Origin: JAGIBJ01 sp032119595
Lineage (GTDB): Bacteria; Actinomycetota; Thermoleophilia; Solirubrobacterales; Solirubrobacteraceae
Assembly (NCBI GenBank): GCA_032119595.1
Contig: JAUMBQ010000006.1
Coordinates: 434,001-498,000, forward strand
DNA length: 64,000 bases
Direction of reading: 5' to 3'
Below are positions 48,171 to 55,916 of the stretch, piece after piece. Within the stretch, counting starts at the first letter, position 1; every line of letters begins with the position of its first letter. Made by a program: the position numbers and the translations under genes. A model generated the notes under the pieces. That model was given only the letters and a program-made list of their open reading frames with translations. It did no database searches and was not told the DNA's origin.

Positions 48171-48704
48171 TCAGGCGCTCGTGATTGGCGCGTCGCCAGA
48201 AGACGACGCGTCGCCCGACGCCGGCGCAGCGCTTGAGCCCGGCGCGTCGACGAGCGGGAAGCCGAGCGTGACCCAGTCGTGCACGCCGCCGCGGTAGTAG
48301 CGGAGCTGACCAGGCTCCCAGCCGGCCTCCAGGAGCGCGTCGACCGCCATCACGGTGGCCGCACACTGGGGTCCGTTGCAGAACAAGACGACCGGGCCAG
48401 TCGGGCTGAGCGCCGGGAGCCCTTCGACGATGTCCTGATGGCGAATCGGCCGCGCGCCGGGGAGCGTGCCGTGCGCCACGTGCTCGGGCTGCCGGGTGTC
48501 GATCACCAGGCCGCCCGACTCCAGGTGGGCGATGACCTCGAGTTCGCCGACGGTCGGCACCCCACCCGGGAGCTGAAGCGGCTGCACGTGGCCCCAGGTG
48601 GCGTCGACGATGAACAGCCCCGGCTCGCCCGGCACGGCGCGCGGCACCCGAGCCACGGGCTCCCGCCGCTCCAGTCGCTGAACGGTCTGCTTCGCGAACG
48701 TCAT
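48171..48704 (-). CDS. Single-domain rhodanese heading a two-component operon
   Basis: 177 residues. The rhodanese domain (about 50-155) shows GGLVIDTRQPEHVAHGTLPGA and an active-site loop VLFCNGPQCAATV, in which the first Cys is the sulfur acceptor. The N-terminal 50 residues (FIVDATWGHVQPLQLPGG) are unrecognised and the C-terminal tail is Ser/Ala-rich. It transfers sulfane sulfur or acts as a redox protein. It is first in the operon with the response regulator and kinase. TAGGCT (minus strand, 48711-48716) lies 6 bases upstream of the ATG. Confidence 0.85.
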   Translation of the reverse strand: MTFAKQTVQRLERREPVARVPRAVPGEPGLFIVDATWGHVQPLQLPGGVPTVGELEVIAHLESGGLVIDTRQPEHVAHGTLPGARPIRHQDIVEGLPALSPTGPVVLFCNGPQCAATVMAVDALLEAGWEPGQLRYYRGGVHDWVTLGFPLVDAPGSSAAPASGDASSSGDAPITSA

Positions 48705-48710
48705 GGTCCA

Positions 48711-48720
48711 AGCCTAGACT
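48711..48720. promoter_or_regulatory. Overlapping divergent -10 boxes (AGCCTAGACT)
   Basis: Minus strand TAGGCT at 48711-48716 is 6 bases from the rhodanese ATG. Plus strand TAGACT at 48715-48720 is 7 bases from the GTG of the fusion gene. The boxes share 2 bp and the two start codons are only 23 bases apart, so both genes would be leaderless and the promoters should exclude each other. Confidence 0.6.
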
Positions 48721-48727
48721 CCGCGGC

Positions 48728-49414
48728 GTGCCCCACACCCTGAAGCAGCCCGCGGAGTCCGGCGAGGCGATCGAGGCCTTCCGCGCGACCGTGCGCGGCG
48801 GCGTGCAAGGGGTTGACTACCGCGCCGCGACCGTCGATCGAGCCCGCGAACTCGGGCTCTTTGGATGGGCGCGCAACCAGGACGATGGAAGCGTGCTCGT
48901 GCACGCCGAAGGCGCGATCGACGGGCTCCGTCAGCTCCACGTGTTCCTCCTGGCGGGACCGCCCGGGGCGTCGGTGCACGTGGTCGACGTCAAGGAGACC
49001 AAGGTCGAAGGGCACGAGCAGTTCGCCATTCGCGGGGTCAGCGCGGGGCGATTCGTGGTCGAGGAGCTGGCCAGCGACCCCGCGTCGTTCGTCCTGCGGC
49101 TCGAAGTCGACGGTGCCGGGCGCGCCTGGCGCCTCACCAAGCCACCGTCGATGGTCCCCGCCGACAAGCGATTCGCCTCCGGCCTCGACGACTCCGCGCT
49201 CCCCGGCTCGGCGACGAACACCTGGGATGCCGGCACCTACGAGCAGGGCGGGCGCGTGCCCTGGCCCGAGGCGATCGATCGCGGGCACGCCGTCTTCGTG
49301 CTCCACGGCGACAAGCTGAAGGGCGGCTTCGCCCTTCAGCGCACCCGCGGCTCGGGACCGACCGCCGGCTGGCTGCTGATCAAGCGCCGCGACGAGTTCG
49401 CGCAGGCGGCGTAG
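48728..49414 (+). CDS. Acylphosphatase domain fused to a LigD 3'-phosphoesterase-like domain
   Basis: 228 residues from a GTG. Residues 18-102 match acylphosphatase: VRGGVQGVDYRAATVDRARE with catalytic R32, and LGLFGWARNQDDGSVLVHAEG with N50, both retained. Residues 118-225 match the phosphoesterase module of bacterial LigD: FVLRLEVDGAGRAWRLTKPP, ADKRFASGLDD, TWDAGTYEQGG, FVLHGDKLKGGFALQR and GWLLIKRRDEFA. The usual catalytic HYDFRLE and EDHP histidines are missing (PASFVLRLE; DDSALPG), so this half may be inactive or structural. No Ku or ligase gene is near. The combination is unfamiliar to me. Confidence 0.75.
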   Translation: MPHTLKQPAESGEAIEAFRATVRGGVQGVDYRAATVDRARELGLFGWARNQDDGSVLVHAEGAIDGLRQLHVFLLAGPPGASVHVVDVKETKVEGHEQFAIRGVSAGRFVVEELASDPASFVLRLEVDGAGRAWRLTKPPSMVPADKRFASGLDDSALPGSATNTWDAGTYEQGGRVPWPEAIDRGHAVFVLHGDKLKGGFALQRTRGSGPTAGWLLIKRRDEFAQAA

Positions 49415-49416
49415 CT

Positions 49417-49755
49417 TCAGGCCTTCTTGACGACGCTCGACTTGAGCTGCATCGGGCCGAAACCGTCGACTTTGCAGTCGATGTCGTGGTCGCCAACGCC
49501 GTCGACGAGGCGGATGTTGCGCACCTTGGTGCCGCGCTTGATCGGGCCGGAAGCGCCCTTGACCTTGAGGTCCTTGATCACGGTGACCGAGTCGCCGTCG
49601 GCGAGCACGTTGCCGACGGAGTCCTTGATGACCTTCGCCTCACCCTCCGCAGCCGGCGACCACTCGTGCGCGCACATCGAGCACACCTGAAGGTCGTTGA
49701 GTTCGTACGTGTATTCGCTGCCACATGCCGGGCAGACCGGGACCGATTCCGTCAT
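49417..49755 (-). CDS. yjdM: YjdM/PhnA-family zinc-ribbon protein
   Basis: 112 residues. An N-terminal zinc ribbon (CPACGSEYTYE then CSMCAHEW) is followed by the PhnA SH3-like domain (IKDSVGNVLADGDSVTVIKD then LKVKGASGPIKRGTKV and a closing VDGFGPMQLKSSVVKKA). Despite the old name, phosphonate metabolism is not its proven role. TAGGGT (minus strand, 49763-49768) lies 7 bases before the ATG, so leaderless. Convergent with the fusion gene, 2 bases apart. Confidence 0.93.
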   Translation of the reverse strand: MTESVPVCPACGSEYTYELNDLQVCSMCAHEWSPAAEGEAKVIKDSVGNVLADGDSVTVIKDLKVKGASGPIKRGTKVRNIRLVDGVGDHDIDCKVDGFGPMQLKSSVVKKA

Positions 49756-49844
49756 GGCTTAAACCCTAAGCGGTTGCGCGCCGACGCGCCGTGACCGTGG
49801 TGCGGCTCGGGCAAGAGGTCGTAGCGAGGGGTAGCGTCCTGGGC

Positions 49845-50729
49845 GTGGAGTGGCTGGCACAGGACGAGTGGCGCGCGGCGGAGCGAGTGCACGCCGAGCG
49901 AATCGACGCCCTCACGGCCGGCCACCGCGCTCGGCGCGACCGCGGGGAGCGCCACCCGGTGATCGACTTCCTGTTCGACTACTACGGTCACACACCCGGC
50001 AAGCTGCGCCGTTGGCATCCGGGGCCGGGCGTCTGGCTGGAGGGCGGCGCGAGCGACGAGACCCGCGCCGCGTGGCGCCACATGCGCACCGACGGCGACG
50101 CGCTCACGCTCGATGTCGAGTCGTTCCTGGAAGCTCGAGGCCGCCCCGTCGGCTTTACGCGCGAACTCCTCGCGCGGACCCTCGACCGCCCAATCCACAC
50201 CGGCTGCTTCGGCCTGCACGAGTGGGCGATGGTCTACCGCGCGCCCGCCGACCGTCACCACCCGACGTGGGCGTTGCGGCTCGGCCCCGAGGGCACCGAC
50301 GCGGTCCTCGACGCTGGCACGCTGCGCTGCACCCACTTCGACGCCACCCGCTTCTTCGCCGAGCCCGCGCGCCCCAAGAACACCGTGTCGCCGACCCGCG
50401 ACACGATGGTCGACATCGAGCAGCCCGGCTGCCTGCACGCGGGCATGGATCTCTACAAGTGGGCCTTCAAGCTGGCCCCGGCGATCCCGAGCGAGCTCAC
50501 CGCCGACGCCTTCGAACTCGCCTGCGACCTGCGCACCCTCGACATGCAGGCCTCGCCCTACGATCTCCGCGACCTCGGCTACGAGCCGGTCGCGATCGAA
50601 ACCCCCGAAGGCCGCCGCGAATACGCCGAACGCCAGCGCATCCTCGGCGAGCGCGGCAACGCGCTGCGCCGACGCCTGCTCGCGACGCTCGACCAGCTCA
50701 CCGCACTGGCACCGCAGCCCTCGCGCTGA
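49845..50729 (+). CDS. Actinobacterial protein annotated as 3-methyladenine DNA glycosylase
   Basis: 294 residues from the GTG at 49845; the frame extends to a GTG at 49791, but TAGCGT at 49832-49837 lies exactly 7 bases before 49845 and family members begin with the EWRA-type helix seen here. Conserved phrases: HPVIDFLFDYYGHTPGKLRRW, GCFGLHEWAMVYR, LRCTHFDATRFFAEPA and PGCLHAGMDLYKWAFKLAP. This family often carries the glycosylase name in actinobacterial annotation, but I see no helix-hairpin-helix or other proof, so the activity is uncertain. Confidence 0.75.
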   Translation: MEWLAQDEWRAAERVHAERIDALTAGHRARRDRGERHPVIDFLFDYYGHTPGKLRRWHPGPGVWLEGGASDETRAAWRHMRTDGDALTLDVESFLEARGRPVGFTRELLARTLDRPIHTGCFGLHEWAMVYRAPADRHHPTWALRLGPEGTDAVLDAGTLRCTHFDATRFFAEPARPKNTVSPTRDTMVDIEQPGCLHAGMDLYKWAFKLAPAIPSELTADAFELACDLRTLDMQASPYDLRDLGYEPVAIETPEGRREYAERQRILGERGNALRRRLLATLDQLTALAPQPSR

Positions 50730-50803
50730 ACCGGGTGCGCAGGGCACTCGCGCAAATGGTCACCCCTTGCGAATCACCATCATCTTCGAAAGGGTCGTCG
50801 CCA

Positions 50804-51409
50804 ATGCCCGACACCACTTGCCATATGTCGATCTCGCTGGACGGCTTCGTCGCTGGCCCGGATCAGAGTCAAGAGCACCCGCTCGGCAAGCGCGGCCGGG
50901 AGATCCATCGCTGGCACATCGGCGACGAGCGAGCCACCGAGGCCAACGAGACCGCGGCCGGCTGGCTCATGCGCCCGCGCGGCGCCTACGTGATGGGCCG
51001 CAACATGTTCGGGCCGATCCGCGGTGAATGGGACGGAGACTGGCGCGGCTGGTGGGGGCCGGAGCCGCCGTACCACGCGCCGGTGTTCGTGCTCACCCAT
51101 CACGCCCGCGAGCCGATCGAGATGGAGGGTGGGACCACGTTCCACTTCGTCACGGGCGGCTTCGACGATGCCTACGCACAGGCGCTTGAAGCGGCCGGGG
51201 ACCAGGGCGTCGACATCGCGGGCGGCGCCTCCACCGTTCGACAGGCGCTGCTCGCCGGGGTCATCGACGAACTCGCGCTCGACATCGCCCCGGTCCTGCT
51301 CGGGTCCGGCGAGCGGATCTTCGACGGCGTCGAAACGTTCGGAATGGAACCCGTCGAGGTGCTGCACTCGCCGCTGGCGACCCACATCCGTTACGGCCGG
51401 GCGGACTGA
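50804..51409 (+). CDS. Dihydrofolate reductase-like (RibD C-terminal) protein
   Basis: 201 residues. Begins CHMSISLDGFVAGPDQSQEHP, the family's substrate-side opening. Then YVMGRNMFGPIRGEW, APVFVLTHHAREPIEMEGG, VDIAGGASTVRQALLAGVID (NADPH-binding) and IAPVLLGSGERIFDGV. Members of this group are NADPH-dependent reductases of unknown substrate, distinct from true FolA. In-frame starts further upstream exist, but only the ATG at 50804 matches the family N-terminus. Confidence 0.88.
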   Translation: MPDTTCHMSISLDGFVAGPDQSQEHPLGKRGREIHRWHIGDERATEANETAAGWLMRPRGAYVMGRNMFGPIRGEWDGDWRGWWGPEPPYHAPVFVLTHHAREPIEMEGGTTFHFVTGGFDDAYAQALEAAGDQGVDIAGGASTVRQALLAGVIDELALDIAPVLLGSGERIFDGVETFGMEPVEVLHSPLATHIRYGRAD

Positions 51410-51811
51410 ACGGCCCTGGGAATTGCCGCCGCGGCCAGCGCGTCGTGCTGCGCCGGCCCCGCCCCGCCCCGACCTCAGCCGGCGTCCGCCCCGCAGCTCA
51501 GCGTCTCGGAGTAGTTCTCCGTGAGGCGGCGTCCGTCGCCGTCGACGACGGCGTAGGTGACGTTGCCGGTGTGGGTTTCGTTCAGCGGGAAGCGGACGTT
51601 GACGAAGTCCGGGTTGTGCCTCAGCGCGCTCCGCCGAGTAGCGCCTACGTGCCAACGGCTGACTGAGGGCACCTGGATTCCAGGGGTATCAGAGTCGCTC
51701 CTTGAGTGCTCGACATGGCGCACTGGCGCTTCTATGGTGGCCACGATGTCGCGACCCACTCCACGCCGCGATGCACCGATTTCCATCACTCCTCTGGGAA
51801 AGCTGAAACCC
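51410..51811. other. Intergenic stretch with a possible gene remnant
   Basis: No intact gene in these 402 bases. A protein-like minus-strand fragment lies at 51475-51620 (separate entry). The remainder up to the C25 protease start shows no convincing promoter or dyad. Confidence 0.5.
51475..51620 (-). pseudogene. Possible 3' remnant of a secreted-protein gene
   Basis: The minus-strand frame ends in about 47 residues of unusually protein-like sequence (NPDFVNVRFPLNETHTGNVTY is typical, cut here at 21 positions: N to Y; then VVDGDGRRLTENYSETLSCG) before a TGA at 51475. Upstream the frame dissolves into Arg/Ser-rich antisense of the protease gene. It looks like the beta-strand C-terminus of a longer gene now lost, but no family is recognised. 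Confidence 0.25.
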
Positions 51812-54800
51812 ATGCTCAGGACCAATCCCGGTCGATCGGTCACGGCGCAACGCCTGGCCATCGCCACACTCTTGTTGGGGGTGACGGCCGCACCCGCGGC
51901 CGCAGCGCCCTCATCCAAACCGCTGAAGTCGCCCAGCGCGCCTTCGGCGCTGAGCTCGCTCGTCCGCCAGACGAACGCGATCCCGAAGGGCTCGATCCCG
52001 GCCTCCAAGAAGGCCACGCTCCTGCGCAACGCGCGCAAGGCCCAGAGCAGCCGCTCGAGCAAGGCGTGCGTCTCGGTGTCCGAGCTCGCGTCGTTCCGCC
52101 GCACCCTCACGAAGACCAAGCTGAGCAAGGGCCTCAAGGGGAAGAAGCGCTCCAGCGCTAGCAAGAAGCTTGCGCTCGTCGGCCCGACCTCGATGAACGC
52201 GACCCGCGCCCTGCTGCGCAGCTCCGCGACGAAGTCGTGCGGCGGTGGCAAGAAGGCCTCGACCGTCGCGACGACCGCGGCGACGGTGATGTCGGAAGAC
52301 GTCAACGGCATGACGGTGCGCGTGCAGCTCCCCGAGCTGCGCTTCGTGCCCGAGACCGCCGGCGGCCAGCAGTGGACCCGCCTCGCCCTGCCGGACACCG
52401 ACACCCCCGGCGCCCCCGGCACGCCCGGCATCCCGGTCTCCAGCTCGATGCTCGGCATCCCTGACGGCGCGACCTACACGGTTGAGGCCAAGGCCACGTC
52501 GTCCTACACGCTGGATGGCGTCAACGTCTACCCGGTCCAGGACGACCCGGTCGACCAGAGCCCGGCGGCCATCGAGCCCAAGCCGAACTTCACGAGCGGT
52601 GAGTTCGTCAACGACAAGTTCGACCTCACCCCGGGCGCCTACAAGCAGAAGGGTCTCGTCCCGGCGGCGCCTGCCTCCGGCAAGTCGCTTGGTCAGTCGC
52701 GCGACCTCACCATCGGCACCCTCGAGCTCCCGGCGGCCCAGTACGACGCCGCGGCCGACAAGCTGAAGGTGCTGCAGACCGTCGACGTGAAGGTCAAGTT
52801 CACCGGTGGCAAGGGCTTCACCGGCGCGATCGGCTCCCCGTGGGAGACCGCGCAGAATCGCCTTGCAGGCAGCCTGCTGAACAAGCTCACTGTCGGCAAG
52901 TTCCGCGAACCGCCGCTCGTCTTCCAGCCGTGTGGTGAGGAGATGCTCGTCATCACCAACCCCACGACGAGGCCGTCCGCGAACACGTTTGCGACCGCCA
53001 AGCGCGCCCAGGGCTACCTGACGCGCGTCGTTGAGACCGGCGCGGCGCCGAACATCGGCACCACGACGGCTCAGATCCAGACGTTCATCCGCAGCCACCT
53101 CAACAGCGCGAACTGCATCCGTCCGAGCTACATCACGATTATCGGCGACGACGAACTCGTCCCGACGGACCTGACGGGTCCGAGCGCCATTCCGTCCGAC
53201 AACCCCTACTCGACCAAGAACAACGACGACGAGCTGCCGGACGTGGCCGTCGGCCGCATCATCGGCAACAACGCCGCCCAGATCGACACCGCGATCGCCA
53301 AGATCATCGGCTACGAGAACACGCCACCCGCGGGCGCCATGCTGAGCAAGGCAACCCTGGCCGCACAGTTCCAGGACACCGACGAGGACGGCGAAGTGAA
53401 CGACGGCCGCGAAGACCGCACGTTCATCCAGTTCGCCGAGACCGTGCGCAACGGCCTCGTGGCCCGCGGCGTGACCGTCGACCGGATCTACGACGACAAC
53501 CCGACCACCAACCCGACGCACTTCAACGACGGCAGCCCGCTGCCGGCGTCGCTGCAGAAGCCGACGTTCCCCTGGGACGGCGACGGCGCTGACGTGTCGG
53601 CCGCCTGGAACGAAGGGCGCTTCCTGATGATCCACCGCGACCACGGCTGGTCGGATGGCTGGGGCGATCCGTTCTTCACGACCACCGAGGTCGATGCGCT
53701 CACGAACGGCGCAAACCTGCCGGTCGTGATGAGCATCAACTGCGCGAGTGCCGCGTACGACACGGACGAGACCTCGTTCGTGCAGAACGCGCTCGTGAAG
53801 GCGAACGGCGGCTCCGTCGGCGTCTTCGGCGACACCCGCAACAGCCCGTCGTGGCACAACTCGCAGATCGGCCTCGGCTTCGTCGACGCCCTCCTGCCGA
53901 GCGTGCTTGGCGGCGAAGGCCCGGCGACCAAGCAGCGCGTCGGTGACGCGCTGGTGCACGGCAAGCTCCGTCTGTCGGCGCTCGCGCCGCCATCGGGCCC
54001 CGGCATCGTCGGTGGCGATGGCAACACCCGCAAGGAGCTCTACCTCTGGCACTACTTCGGCGATCCGTCGATGAAGATGTGGGGCGGCGGCAGCCCGCCG
54101 ATCGTGTTCAACCCGGCCGTCTTCAAGGCGGTCTACAAGGAGCTCCCGATCCCGAAGCCCGGCGATCCGCCGCCGTACGAGGTCAACGTGGCCATCCCGG
54201 GCGGGCTGGCCGGCCAGCCGTTCTCGCTCCTGCGTAACGGTGAGGTCATCGGCAAGGCCCTGGCCGGCGACGGCTCGGTGAAGATCGCCGCGGAGTTCAA
54301 CGACGGCCTGCCGCAGCCCGGCGAGCTCGAGGTGGCCTTCGATGGTGACGACGCCGTGCCGGTCAAGTTCCCCGTCGAGGGTGGCGCGGCTCCGAAGCCG
54401 AAGGGCGCCGACCTCGTCGTGACGCTCACGGCGTCGCAGGTGATCGTCAAGAACCAGGGCGACGTTGACGCGCCGGCCTCTTCGACGACGGTCAGCGAAG
54501 GCGCCAACACGCTGACGCTGCCGACCCCGGCACTCGCGGCGGGCGCCTCGACGACGCTGGCGTACGACTGCGCCAAGCTCGGCCCCAAGCGCACCGCCAA
54601 GGCCGACTCGGCTGGCGTCGTGACGGAGTCCGACGAGACCAACAACACCGCATCGGGTGAGGGACTCACGTGCCCCGACCTCGTGGTGACTGGGATCACG
54701 GCGGCGCTGGGTGCGAATGCATCCACCGTCACGGTGAAGAACCAGGGAGCCGGCAAGACCGTCGACTTCAAGGTGAGCATCACGAACACGACGGGCGGGG

Positions 54801-54982
54801 TGGTGGTCGTCGACTTCGGCGGCCTCGACGCCGGAGTATCGGCGACGCGTCCGTGGACGTGCGCGAGCGGCAGCCGCGGGTACGACGTGCTCGCCGACTC
54901 GACCAGCCTGGTGTTCGAATCCAACGAGGCCAACAACCTGTTGTTGCCCGGGAACACGATCATCGGATGCCCGACGACGTGA
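51812..54982 (+). CDS. Secreted C25 (gingipain-like) cysteine protease with CARDB-like C-terminal repeats
   Basis: 1056 residues from the ATG at 51812, giving a clear signal peptide (RTNPGRSVTAQRLAIATLLL then cleavage near AAAAP). A Lys/Ser-rich propeptide-like region (about 40-150) precedes a beta region, then the caspase-like C25 domain (about 375-760): SYITIIGDDELVPTDLTG, ELPDVAVGRIIGNN, catalytic His in MIHRDHGWSDGWG (H611) and Cys in MSINCASAAYDTDE (C644). The C-terminus has two CARDB-like Ig domains (ADLVVTLTASQVIVKNQGDV; DLVVTGITAALGANASTV). Likely an extracellular or wall-bound peptidase. Two hairpins follow. Confidence 0.85.
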   Translation: MLRTNPGRSVTAQRLAIATLLLGVTAAPAAAAPSSKPLKSPSAPSALSSLVRQTNAIPKGSIPASKKATLLRNARKAQSSRSSKACVSVSELASFRRTLTKTKLSKGLKGKKRSSASKKLALVGPTSMNATRALLRSSATKSCGGGKKASTVATTAATVMSEDVNGMTVRVQLPELRFVPETAGGQQWTRLALPDTDTPGAPGTPGIPVSSSMLGIPDGATYTVEAKATSSYTLDGVNVYPVQDDPVDQSPAAIEPKPNFTSGEFVNDKFDLTPGAYKQKGLVPAAPASGKSLGQSRDLTIGTLELPAAQYDAAADKLKVLQTVDVKVKFTGGKGFTGAIGSPWETAQNRLAGSLLNKLTVGKFREPPLVFQPCGEEMLVITNPTTRPSANTFATAKRAQGYLTRVVETGAAPNIGTTTAQIQTFIRSHLNSANCIRPSYITIIGDDELVPTDLTGPSAIPSDNPYSTKNNDDELPDVAVGRIIGNNAAQIDTAIAKIIGYENTPPAGAMLSKATLAAQFQDTDEDGEVNDGREDRTFIQFAETVRNGLVARGVTVDRIYDDNPTTNPTHFNDGSPLPASLQKPTFPWDGDGADVSAAWNEGRFLMIHRDHGWSDGWGDPFFTTTEVDALTNGANLPVVMSINCASAAYDTDETSFVQNALVKANGGSVGVFGDTRNSPSWHNSQIGLGFVDALLPSVLGGEGPATKQRVGDALVHGKLRLSALAPPSGPGIVGGDGNTRKELYLWHYFGDPSMKMWGGGSPPIVFNPAVFKAVYKELPIPKPGDPPPYEVNVAIPGGLAGQPFSLLRNGEVIGKALAGDGSVKIAAEFNDGLPQPGELEVAFDGDDAVPVKFPVEGGAAPKPKGADLVVTLTASQVIVKNQGDVDAPASSTTVSEGANTLTLPTPALAAGASTTLAYDCAKLGPKRTAKADSAGVVTESDETNNTASGEGLTCPDLVVTGITAALGANASTVTVKNQGAGKTVDFKVSITNTTGGVVVVDFGGLDAGVSATRPWTCASGSRGYDVLADSTSLVFESNEANNLLLPGNTIIGCPTT

Positions 54983-54990
54983 CCTGACCG

Positions 54991-55028
54991 CTGAGGCGAT
55001 GCCCGCGGAAGCGGGAATCGCGCCTCAG
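54991..55028. terminator. First of two terminator hairpins after the C25 protease gene
   Basis: CTGAGGCG pairs with CGCCTCAG, with an inner CCCGC-GGAA-GCGGG stem, 8 bases after the stop codon. Confidence 0.75.
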
Positions 55029-55036
55029 TAACTGGC

Positions 55037-55074
55037 GAGCGCCGGTGCCCCGCAGACGCGGGGTGCCGGCGCTC
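55037..55074. terminator. Second terminator hairpin after the C25 protease gene
   Basis: GAGCGCCGG-TG-CCCCGC pairs with the arm ending GGCGCTC around the loop AGAC, with two mismatched positions. It also stands downstream of the convergent flavodoxin gene. Confidence 0.7.
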
Positions 55075-55156
55075 GGTCGTTGGTGGCGCTTACGCGTCGG
55101 CGCGCCACGGGGCGCGCCACGTAGCCGAAAACGACACGTCACACGCCCGTAGGGCT

Positions 55157-55687
55157 TTACGCGCTGGCGCTGGACTTCGCCGTTGCGACCTGGGTCGCGA
55201 TGTCGGCCGCCCAGCCGCGGATCTCGTCCCAGTCGCGGCGGTCGAGGAACTCCGGCGGGGTGCCGCGAACCATCGCGGAGGCTGGGAAGCCCTTCACCTC
55301 GGGGTCGAGACTGCCGCCGAAGACCGCGTGATCGCGGACGCCGAGTTTGGTCGCGAACTCGATGGTGTGCTTGGGCTCTGCCCAATCGTCGGAGGACTCG
55401 GTCTCCTTCGCGGGATCGCCGACCGGCCCCGAGCTGAACACCCAGAACGGCCGATCCTTGAGTTCGGCGGCGTGCCCGTGCAGGAAGTGTCGCGCCTCCC
55501 GGCGCCATCGCTTCATGTAGACGGCGCTACCGAGGATCACGCCGTCGTAGCCGCCGAGGTAGCGCACGTCGTTCGCTCGCTGGCAGTCGACCTCGATGCC
55601 AGCTTCGCTGAGCGTCTCGGCAATGGCTTCGGCGATCTCCTGTGTGGAGCCGTGCTTCGTTGCGTAGGTGACCAGGATCCGCTTCAT
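55157..55687 (-). CDS. Flavodoxin-domain protein (HemG-like)
   Basis: 176 residues. The FMN-binding loop is VTYATKHGSTQEIAEAIAE at the N-terminus; YDGVILGSAVYMKRWRREA and WVFSSGPVGDPAKE are the other flavin-contacting loops. The family (flavodoxin_5) includes menaquinone-dependent protoporphyrinogen oxidase HemG, but many actinobacterial members have unknown partners and no haem gene is close. The ATG at 55687 gives the expected N-terminus; longer frames add only low-quality sequence. Confidence 0.88.
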   Translation of the reverse strand: MKRILVTYATKHGSTQEIAEAIAETLSEAGIEVDCQRANDVRYLGGYDGVILGSAVYMKRWRREARHFLHGHAAELKDRPFWVFSSGPVGDPAKETESSDDWAEPKHTIEFATKLGVRDHAVFGGSLDPEVKGFPASAMVRGTPPEFLDRRDWDEIRGWAADIATQVATAKSSASA

Positions 55688-55846
55688 GGCCCAATTCTGC
55701 GCGCCCCGGGCCCACGGGTCATCCGCAAAACCGCGCACGCCGAGTGCGGGCGGGTACGGACTGCGACGCGGGCCGTTCGGGGCGTCCGCCCTGGGCATCT
55801 GAAGCGGCGGCCCAACGAAGCGCTGGCACCAATCTCGGCTCGGGCC

Positions 55847-55896
55847 TTGAACTCAGACACCGTTGTCTGCTTTACTAGTTCAGACATCACTGTCTG
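55847..55896. promoter_or_regulatory. Promoter with two TetR-type operators for the efflux operon
   Basis: Operator 1 (55854-55869) is CAGACA-CCGT-TGTCTG. Operator 2 (55881-55896) is CAGACA-TCAC-TGTCTG. Centres are 27 bp apart. TTGAAC at 55847-55852 is a likely -35 and TTTACT at 55871-55876 a likely -10 between the two operators. The TetR gene two positions downstream (57449) is the natural repressor. Confidence 0.75.
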
Positions 55897-55916
55897 ATTT
55901 AGATTCGGAGCTTCCC

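Noticed and set aside
51911..54052. 713-residue minus-strand frame opposite the C25 protease
   Set aside because: Low-complexity Arg/Val/Glu composition; the plus strand has signal peptide, catalytic motifs and CARDB-like domains.
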